From Verrucomicrobiia bacterium (GTDB taxonomy: Bacteria > Verrucomicrobiota > Verrucomicrobiia > Limisphaerales > Palsa-1400), in assembly GCA_025934545.1 (NCBI GenBank), contig JAICXV010000142.1, positions 1-6,395 of the forward strand: a DNA stretch of 6,395 bases, read 5' to 3'. Under the pieces are notes generated by a model, which was not told the DNA's origin, searched no databases, and saw only the letters and a list, made by a program, of their open reading frames with translations. Numbering within the stretch: position 1 is the stretch's first letter; every line of letters starts with the position of its first letter. Both the position numbers and the translations under genes were made by a program. Below, piece after piece: positions 1 to 4,334 of the stretch.

Positions 1-1082
1 ACACGTATCGTCAGCGAGCGTTTCATTTTGGGGGCCGTCAAAACGGAAGCAGCCTTACCTACGGCGGCACCAGATCGGCCTACCACGATTCGGTAACGGA
101 CTCCTGGTCTGATTATCCTGACGAAGCGCTGAGCGCAGATTTTTCCCCAACAGATTTCATCAACGTGAGCAATTTCATTGCGCAACTCAGCGCCCACGCC
201 GATCCTGTTTCCACCTACCTCTGGAGCAACTTTTCCAGCAACGACCAGCAGACGCTCACCAATGGCGGCGTCAGCGATGGTCAAAAACAGAACACGTTGG
301 CGGTCGCGCTCGACAACATCATTAGCAACAACGTCGTTTACGATTCCAACCGTTTCGCTGCCGTCTCGCTTTCACCGCAATCAGCCGTGTTCCGAAACGT
401 CAATCCAGTGGCGGATGACCTGGTGCGATTCAATCGTCTCGTTTTAGAAGACGCTTACCCAACCGATATTGTTCGCAGCCCCGCGTTTCCGACCGGACGC
501 GGTCTGCCAGGGATGGCTTTCGATTCGGCGCGACGCAGCGCGGTGGTGCAGGGAGGATATTACTACGCTGGATACACTGCGCTCACGGGCAGCGATACGT
601 GGGAGTTAATGTATCTCGACACGCCGCTCATCAACGATCAACCAGCCAGCCAGTATCGCGCACCCGGCGACGCTGCCGTTTTCAACGTCAATGCCGTTGC
701 GCCATTCGGAAGCACATTGAGCTACGATTGGTATCTTGGCGGAGTTCCCCTCAGTGATTCCGGCCGAATTTCAGGCTCTCACTCGCCGTCCCTTCACATT
801 GCGAACGTGAATGCAGGCGATTCCGGCCAATATCAGGCGCGAATCTCTGCGCCGTGCGGCACGGTTTTTACGGCCCCGGCGATTCTAACAACGGATGCGC
901 GATTGCAAATTTTCTCCGTCAGCAACTACTCGGCACAACTGACCTGGCAAGCCGACAATCTGGTGCTGCAACAAGGCGATTCTGTCAGCGGTCCGTGGGC
1001 GACCGTGGAAGGAGCGACGAGCCCATATGATTTGCCGATCCAATCCGCCGCTAAATTTTTCCGGCTCAGTTCGGGGCCTTAA
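1..1082 (+). CDS. Secreted-type multidomain protein with kelch-like, Ig-like and C-terminal modules (5' partial)
   Basis: The frame is open from base 3 to the TAA at 1080-1082 with no stop, so the gene begins upstream of the window. About 359 residues are visible, numbered here from base 3. Residues 55-160 resemble a region often found in large Verrucomicrobia surface proteins (NRFA, then DDLVRFNRLVLEDAYP). Residues about 170-202 look like one kelch-type strand set (MAFDSARRSAVVQGG, later DTWEL). Residues about 212-296 look like an Ig-like domain: INDQPASQ opening, PGDAAVF, LSYDWYLGG, then NVNAGDSGQYQARIS. The last 60 residues match a common verrucomicrobial C-terminal module (DSVSGPWATVEGA, then KFFRL). 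No membrane anchor or sorting signal follows. It is probably exported and involved in surface adhesion or carbohydrate contact, but no enzymatic motif is visible and the substrate is unknown. It converges on the next gene with an 18-nt gap and no clear terminator. Confidence 0.8.
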   Translation, partial: TYRQRAFHFGGRQNGSSLTYGGTRSAYHDSVTDSWSDYPDEALSADFSPTDFINVSNFIAQLSAHADPVSTYLWSNFSSNDQQTLTNGGVSDGQKQNTLAVALDNIISNNVVYDSNRFAAVSLSPQSAVFRNVNPVADDLVRFNRLVLEDAYPTDIVRSPAFPTGRGLPGMAFDSARRSAVVQGGYYYAGYTALTGSDTWELMYLDTPLINDQPASQYRAPGDAAVFNVNAVAPFGSTLSYDWYLGGVPLSDSGRISGSHSPSLHIANVNAGDSGQYQARISAPCGTVFTAPAILTTDARLQIFSVSNYSAQLTWQADNLVLQQGDSVSGPWATVEGATSPYDLPIQSAAKFFRLSSGP

Positions 1083-1100
1083 ACACCACGGACTAACCTT

Positions 1101-1544
1101 CTATCGTCCGACAAGCTCACCATCGACAAGGTTGCGGACGCTATCAACCAATGTGCGACAGGTCGAATCCTTTTCGATCACCGCCGCGACATTGAGTTCG
1201 TGGTAGAGGCTATGTTGATCCGTGGGTGTCGAGCCGACATAGAGAATAACGGGCAATTCCTTGAGCCGTTCATGGCCGCGAACCCATTGCAGCACTTCCA
1301 GGCCGCTCATGTCGCCCAGTTGCGAGTCCAGCACCAGCACTGATGGCTTTGGAAAAAAAGCGCGGTTCGAATACGGGCCCGTTCCCTCCAGCCAATCGAG
1401 CACAGCTCGGCCATCAGGCACCGTGCGGAACTCGATGTGTTGCTCGTGCGCCTTGAACGCGCGCTCGCATATCATTGAATCGGCATCACTATCGTCGGCA
1501 TAAAGCACGACGCATTTCCCTTTTTTTATAAACTCGGTCTTCAT
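1101..1544 (-). CDS. REC1: stand-alone receiver-domain response regulator with altered Ser/Thr site
   Basis: This is a 147-residue CheY-like receiver with no output domain. The acidic pair is D17-D18 (LYADDSDAD), the predicted phospho-acceptor is D73 (VLVLDSQL) and the conserved lysine is K125 (VIEKDS). The family spacings (Asp +30 to Ser/Thr, +22 to Lys) put V103 where Ser or Thr normally stands, followed by Gly and Ser (LYVGST). Phosphorylation-coupled switching may therefore be altered. The usual MP after the phospho-Asp and the Pro after Lys are also missing. The Rcp1-like signature WLEG..PYSNR..F.P is present. The start is ATG at 1544; no Shine-Dalgarno sequence is visible. It is the last of four minus-strand receiver genes, 29 nt after REC2, and is probably cotranscribed with them. 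Its short DSQLGDMSGLEV segment resembles that of REC4 more than those of REC2 and REC3. The receiver assignment is secure; the signalling partner is unknown. Confidence 0.92.
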   Translation of the reverse strand: MKTEFIKKGKCVVLYADDSDADSMICERAFKAHEQHIEFRTVPDGRAVLDWLEGTGPYSNRAFFPKPSVLVLDSQLGDMSGLEVLQWVRGHERLKELPVILYVGSTPTDQHSLYHELNVAAVIEKDSTCRTLVDSVRNLVDGELVGR

Positions 1545-1573
1545 TGAAAATTGCAGAATACTAATACGGCAGC

Positions 1574-2005
1574 TCAGGCGGCATCGGCGTTAATTTGGCG
1601 TGTCGCAAGCCAGCCGCGCAGGAAATCAACGAGGTTCGCGCAATTGGCGGTTTTAGCAAAATAAGCAAGCGCTCCCAGTCGCACGGAGTTCTCCTTGTCA
1701 CTGGCAAATTGGGACGTCGAATAAACCACAGTCGGGATCCGGTAAAATTCGCGGCTGTGATAAATCCAGCGCAAGACTTCAAAGCCATGTGTCAGCGGCA
1801 TTTTCAAATCCGTGATGATCAATTCGGGAATCGGATAATTGCGCCGATTGTTAAATGGTTCGACGCCCGAAAGCCATTTGATCAGGAAATCTCCATCGGA
1901 AACGGTCAGCAGTTCAATCGGCAACTGCGCTTTGCGAAGGGCTCGGCGCAGGAACAGAATGTCGCTCGGATCATCTTCGGCGTATAGAATAACCGCTTTG
2001 TTCAC
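1574..2005 (-). CDS. REC2: stand-alone receiver-domain response regulator (Rcp1-like), GTG start
   Basis: This 143-residue single receiver domain has a complete active site: acids E10, D11 and D12 (LYAEDDPSD), phospho-Asp D66 (IITDLKMP), S96 (VVYSTS) and K118 (YFAKT). The motif WLSG..PFNNRRNYPIP is typical of the family of the cyanobacterial phytochrome regulator Rcp1. With no DNA-binding or catalytic output domain, it probably acts by protein contact or as a phosphorelay intermediate. The start is GTG at 2005: in-frame codons upstream reach a TAG with no other start, and no ATG precedes the acidic motif. The GTG lies in the 3' arm of an inverted repeat and no Shine-Dalgarno sequence precedes it, which suggests weak or controlled translation. 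It lies 88 nt after REC3 and 29 nt before REC1. Its phospho-Asp region is nearly identical in DNA to that of REC3, which points to duplication. Confidence 0.93.
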   Translation of the reverse strand: MNKAVILYAEDDPSDILFLRRALRKAQLPIELLTVSDGDFLIKWLSGVEPFNNRRNYPIPELIITDLKMPLTHGFEVLRWIYHSREFYRIPTVVYSTSQFASDKENSVRLGALAYFAKTANCANLVDFLRGWLATRQINADAA

Positions 2006-2019
2006 GATGTTATGTGAAC
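2000..2019 (-). promoter_or_regulatory. Inverted repeat overlapping the REC2 start codon
   Basis: Perfect 6-nt arms GTTCAC (2000-2005) and GTGAAC (2014-2019) are separated by 8 nt. In the minus-strand transcript the 3' arm begins with the GTG initiation codon of REC2, so a stem would bury the start. It could instead be a dyad operator, or chance. A 6-bp stem is only modestly stable. Confidence 0.35.
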
Positions 2020-2093
2020 ACTAATAAACGAACGCACGATTACGGGCAATTCGGACACGACCGAGTTTTTCAATACAGGAAAGCCCGAAGCCA

Positions 2094-2522
2094 TTAAGCG
2101 ACGCGCATTGAGGCAATTTTTCCTTCGGCATACGGCGCTAAACTTTTGATCAACGGCTGGAACGTCGTGTCTTTAACAACGTACTCGGCCGCACCAAGTG
2201 TCCGCGCCATGTCGATGTCGGTGCTCAACGTCGAACTCGAGTGGACGATAACCGGAATGTGTTGCAGTTTCGGATTCAAGCGCACGAAACGCAGCACGGC
2301 AAAGCCACCTTGCTCGGACATTTTCAAATCGGTGATGACCAATTGCGGCAAAGGAAACAGGTGGCGGTCCGCATAAACGCCCTCGCCGGCCAGCCACGAA
2401 ATGGCGATGCTGCCGTCATGGACGAATTGAAAATCGAAGTTGAGATGCAGTTTTCCGATCGCGTGTTTGAAGATGAGAATGTCGTTCGGGTCATCTTCAG
2501 CGTAGAGGACGAGCGGTCGCAT
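2094..2522 (-). CDS. REC3: stand-alone receiver-domain response regulator (Rcp1-like)
   Basis: This 142-residue CheY-like receiver covers the whole protein. Predicted active-site residues are E9, D10 and D11 (LYAEDDPND), phospho-Asp D65 (VITDLKMS), S95 (IVHSSS) and K117 (YVVKD). All are in standard spacing, so it should be able to accept phosphate. The Pro after KM is Ser and the Pro after the Lys is Asp, unlike most of the family. The WLAGEGVYADRHLFPLP stretch is the Rcp1-type signature. No output domain is present, so the likely role is as a protein-contact or phosphorelay element. The ATG at 2522 is the start that fits the domain; no clear Shine-Dalgarno sequence precedes it. It lies 54 nt downstream of REC4 and 88 nt upstream of REC2 in the same direction, so cotranscription is likely but not proven. 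Its closest relative in the window is REC2. Confidence 0.93.
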   Translation of the reverse strand: MRPLVLYAEDDPNDILIFKHAIGKLHLNFDFQFVHDGSIAISWLAGEGVYADRHLFPLPQLVITDLKMSEQGGFAVLRFVRLNPKLQHIPVIVHSSSTLSTDIDMARTLGAAEYVVKDTTFQPLIKSLAPYAEGKIASMRVA

Positions 2523-2576
2523 GGTTGAACGCGCATCGTCTCTGATACGGCCAATGCAGTCAAGCGCTGACGGTGC

Positions 2577-3050
2577 TTAATCGGCCGCCTGCGCAAATTG
2601 TAACGGCAGTTTTAGATTGAGACTGTGTCGCGCAAACTCGCCGGCCTGAAACGGCTTGGTTAGATAACCATCCGCGCCGAGTTTGACGGCCGATTGGAGC
2701 GCGGCGATGCGTTCGGGGCTGCTGATGGCAATGATCGGGATGGTGCGAAATTTCAAACTGGCGCGGAGCAACGCTTGCACATCGAGCCCGCTGGTTTTCG
2801 GCAATCGCTGGTCGATTACGATGACCGCCGGGAATGGATATTTCGAGCGGTTGTGGTATTCGCGCGCCCCGTGGAGGTAAGCCATCAAATCGTCGGCATT
2901 ACGAACGCGATAAACCGGGTTTTGGAGTTTGAGTTTCTCCAGGTGAATCCTTGCCAGCTCGAAATCATTCTCATTGTCCTCAAGAAAAAGAACGGCCATA
3001 AGTCCCGGCACGGCCTTATCGCCAGCGGGTTGCTGCACCATCGCGGTCAT
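2577..3050 (-). CDS. REC4: stand-alone receiver-domain response regulator, first gene of the minus-strand unit
   Basis: From ATG 3050 this gives 157 residues. About 17 N-terminal residues (MTAMVQQPAGD...) precede the receiver. Predicted active-site residues are E24-D25 (LFLEDNEND), phospho-Asp D80 (VIVIDQRLP), S110 (AISSP) and K132 followed by Pro (YLTKPF), so the set is complete. It has YLHG..EYHNRSKYPFP, the Rcp1-type signature, but DQRLPKTSGLDV in place of the DLKMP form seen in REC2, REC3 and REC5. I chose ATG 3050 over an in-frame ATG at 3134 because AGGA at 3058-3061 stands 7 nt before it, while the longer start has no ribosome binding site and would add a poorly conserved 28-residue stretch. 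It is divergent from REC5 across 260 nt and probably heads a REC4-REC3-REC2-REC1 transcript. No output domain or cognate kinase is visible. Confidence 0.9.
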   Translation of the reverse strand: MTAMVQQPAGDKAVPGLMAVLFLEDNENDFELARIHLEKLKLQNPVYRVRNADDLMAYLHGAREYHNRSKYPFPAVIVIDQRLPKTSGLDVQALLRASLKFRTIPIIAISSPERIAALQSAVKLGADGYLTKPFQAGEFARHSLNLKLPLQFAQAAD

Positions 3051-3073
3051 AGTAAATTCCTGCTGCTCAACAT
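3047..3073 (-). other. Possible 8-codon leader ORF overlapping the REC4 start
   Basis: ATG 3073 opens a short frame encoding MLSSRNLL. Its TGA stop overlaps the REC4 start as ATGA. AGGAG lies only 3 nt upstream (3077-3081), closer than ideal. If translated it could couple ribosomes to REC4. REC4's own AGGA lies inside this frame. The frame is short enough to occur by chance. Confidence 0.15.
3058..3061 (-). promoter_or_regulatory. Ribosome binding site of REC4 (decides start)
   Basis: AGGA on the minus strand, 7 nt before ATG 3050. It is the only well-placed Shine-Dalgarno-like sequence seen for the receiver genes and supports the shorter REC4 start over the in-frame ATG at 3134. Confidence 0.6.
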
Positions 3074-3104
3074 CGTCTCCTATGTTGTATATAGTAGACA
3101 GCAA

Positions 3105-3120
3105 CGCCGCGCGGCGCCGC
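3105..3120. repeat. Overlapping GC-only palindromes upstream of REC4
   Basis: CGCCGCGCGGCG (3105-3116) and GCGGCGCCGC (3111-3120) are both perfect palindromes and overlap. They lie 12-27 nt upstream of the TATATA box on the REC4 side, where a -35 element would be expected. They could be an operator or a strong RNA hairpin. GC-only sequence makes chance dyads more likely. Confidence 0.35.
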
Positions 3121-3272
3121 AAAAGAAATGTCATCAGGGATTCGCTGAAATACTAGTGCGGATTTGTTTTCCCGAATGGCCGGTTAGTGCCTTACATGTT
3201 TCACATCTTCCACCGCGCAACCGGTAGCGCAGTTGCTCCTTTTGACATGACAGGTAGTTATCGACCTCCCCG

Positions 3273-3283
3273 ATTGCGGCAAT
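3273..3283. repeat. ATTGC/GCAAT inverted repeat upstream of REC5
   Basis: ATTGC (3273-3277) and GCAAT (3279-3283) flank one G and end 27 nt before the REC5 ATG. A related palindrome, CGCAATTGCG, ends 30 nt before REC6. The similar core and position suggest a shared operator, but each site is short. Confidence 0.3.
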
Positions 3284-3310
3284 TCAATAACTCAGTATGT
3301 TGACAACCGG

Positions 3311-3766
3311 ATGGGAACGCTACGGCGAATTCTGGTGGCAGAGGACAACGAGGCGGAGGCATTTCTCTACCAGCGCGCGTTTCAGAAAATCGGGATTGCC
3401 GATTATCTTATCGTGACCGACGGCGAACAAACCATCGACTACCTCAGCGGCGCAGGCAAATTCTCAGATCGCAACGTCCATCCCTTTCCGCACTGGTTGC
3501 TCCTGGATATTAAAATGCCGCGAAAAACAGGCTTCGACGTTCTCCACTGGATCACCGAACACCCGGCGTGCAAGGTCGTGCCTACGATCGTGATGAGCAA
3601 TTCGAATCAAACGAACGACGTCTCTCGCGCCTACGAGCTTTGCGCCAACGCTTTCTTCACCAAGCCGACGCGCCTACAGGAACTGGTTGATATCCTGGCC
3701 CTGATCCACCATTTCTGGACCATCGCCCAGTGCCCGCCCACCGACCCGTTGCACAAGGGCGGTTAA
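3311..3766 (+). CDS. REC5: stand-alone receiver-domain response regulator (Rcp1-like)
   Basis: This 151-residue single receiver domain has a complete active site: E11-D12 (LVAEDNEAEA), phospho-Asp D66 (WLLLDIKMP), S96 (IVMSNS) and K118-P119 (FFTKPT). YLSGAGKFSDR..HPFP is the Rcp1-type signature. The C-terminal helix carries IHHFWTIA, shared almost exactly with REC6 and absent from REC1-REC4, followed by a short unstructured tail. By eye about 45-50% of aligned residues match REC6, so the two are a tandem duplicate pair. ATG 3311 is the only reasonable start; upstream codons in frame offer no alternative and no Shine-Dalgarno sequence is obvious. It is the first gene of the plus-strand unit and diverges from REC4. 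It should accept phosphate from a kinase encoded elsewhere. Output is probably by protein contact, since no effector domain is present. Confidence 0.93.
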   Translation: MGTLRRILVAEDNEAEAFLYQRAFQKIGIADYLIVTDGEQTIDYLSGAGKFSDRNVHPFPHWLLLDIKMPRKTGFDVLHWITEHPACKVVPTIVMSNSNQTNDVSRAYELCANAFFTKPTRLQELVDILALIHHFWTIAQCPPTDPLHKGG

Positions 3767-3878
3767 GCAAATTTTTGGTTAGTTTAGCTAAGCCGCAACC
3801 GGGATGTCGTTCCCGCTGAGATGAATATCCAATAATACCGCAATTGCGCTTGCGCCTTGTTTGAACAAATTGAGTGTT
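3767..3878 (+). promoter_or_regulatory. REC5-REC6 intergenic region with small dyads
   Basis: These 112 nt hold three dyads: TTAGCTAA (3784-3791), a 5-bp hairpin CGGGA/TCCCG (3800-3804 and 3811-3815, 6-nt loop), and the 10-bp palindrome CGCAATTGCG (3839-3848), which is followed by two TTGCGC copies overlapping its end (3844-3849 and 3850-3855). No T-run follows the hairpin, so it is not a convincing terminator. REC6 may be read through from REC5 or have its own promoter, perhaps controlled at the 3839 palindrome. Confidence 0.35.
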
Positions 3879-4331
3879 ATGCGCAGGACGCACGTCCTTA
3901 TTTCCGAACATGTCCCCGAACAAGTGTTTCTTTACCAAGAGGCCTTTCGGCGAATCGACATCAACAGTTACACATTTGTCACTACGGGCGAAGAGATCGT
4001 TGAATACCTTCAGGCCAAAAATGCTTTTGAAGATCGCACAAAGTTTCCCTTTCCCAATTGGCTGTTGCTTGATGTGCGGACCGCACGTCTCGACGGTTTC
4101 GAAGTCCTGGCGTGGCTCTATGAACACCAGGAGTGTCGCGTCATTCCTACGGTGCTCTTTTCTACATCAGACGACGACCGACAAGTACGTCGAGCGTATC
4201 AATTGGGCGCCAACGCCTATTGCGTAAAGCCAAATGGAATGCGTGAATTGATGGATACGCTCACGCTGATCGATCATTTTTGGCGGATTGCTCTCTCGCC
4301 GCAGGTCAACCCAAAAGAACGTTGCGAGTGA
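3879..4331 (+). CDS. REC6: receiver-domain protein with degenerate acidic pocket (possible pseudo-receiver)
   Basis: From ATG 3879 this gives 150 residues, one receiver domain. The putative phospho-Asp D65 (WLLLDVRTA), S95 (LFSTS) and K117-P118 (YCVKPN) are in standard spacing. The metal-binding acidic pair, however, reads E10-H11 (LISEHVPEQ), where paralogue REC5 has E-D, and KMP after the Asp is RTA. Loss of the second acid would be expected to weaken Mg2+ binding and phosphorylation, so it may be a pseudo-receiver or use another metal or mode. The IDHFWRIA helix marks it as the sister of REC5. TTG codons at 3861 and 3870 are in frame, but ATG 3879 gives the length and N-terminus closest to REC5. 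Its TGA stop directly abuts the stop of the convergent PSCyt2/PSD1 gene. Confidence 0.9.
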   Translation: MRRTHVLISEHVPEQVFLYQEAFRRIDINSYTFVTTGEEIVEYLQAKNAFEDRTKFPFPNWLLLDVRTARLDGFEVLAWLYEHQECRVIPTVLFSTSDDDRQVRRAYQLGANAYCVKPNGMRELMDTLTLIDHFWRIALSPQVNPKERCE

Positions 4332-4334
4332 TCA
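4329..4334. other. Back-to-back convergent stop codons in palindrome TGATCA
   Basis: TGA at 4329-4331 ends REC6 on the plus strand, and TCA at 4332-4334 is the TGA of the minus-strand PSCyt2/PSD1 gene. The two genes meet with no base between them, leaving no room for a dedicated terminator outside coding sequence. Confidence 0.9.

Larger units (their letters stand above)
3051..3310. promoter_or_regulatory. Divergent intergenic region between REC4 and REC5
   Basis: This 260-nt non-coding region separates the two diverging receiver units and should hold both promoters. On the minus strand TATATA (3088-3093) could be a -10 element for REC4, but no TTGACA-like box stands 17 nt upstream; that position is occupied by GC-rich palindromes. 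On the plus strand TTGACA at 3242-3247 looks like a -35 box but lacks a fitting -10. A GCAAC/GTTGC pair (3217-3221 and 3232-3236) and GTTGACAAC at 3299-3307, just before the REC5 ATG, are further weak dyads. No RNA gene or coding frame is convincing here. Confidence 0.45.

Noticed and set aside
165..167. GTG at 165 as the start of the left-hand gene
   Set aside because: The same frame is open to the left edge and its residues continue the domain pattern, so the gene begins outside the window.
3051..3134. In-frame ATG at 3134 as the start of REC4
   Set aside because: It lacks a ribosome binding site and would add 28 unlike residues, while ATG 3050 has AGGA at 7 nt.
2694..3227. 177-codon plus-strand open frame
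   Set aside because: Antisense to REC4 and running into the divergent promoter region; no domain pattern.
3242..3247. TTGACA as the -35 box of a REC5 promoter
   Set aside because: No acceptable -10 element lies 16-18 nt downstream (the place holds CCTCCC-like sequence).
3800..3815. CGGGA/TCCCG hairpin as a rho-independent terminator of REC5
   Set aside because: The stem is only 5 bp and no T-run follows it.
3861..3878. TTG 3861 or TTG 3870 as the start of REC6
   Set aside because: ATG 3879 is stronger and gives the N-terminus and length closest to its sister REC5. The longer forms are not excluded.
3657..4127. 156-codon minus-strand open frame
   Set aside because: It crosses the REC5 end, the intergenic region and half of REC6 in antisense; no domain is recognisable.
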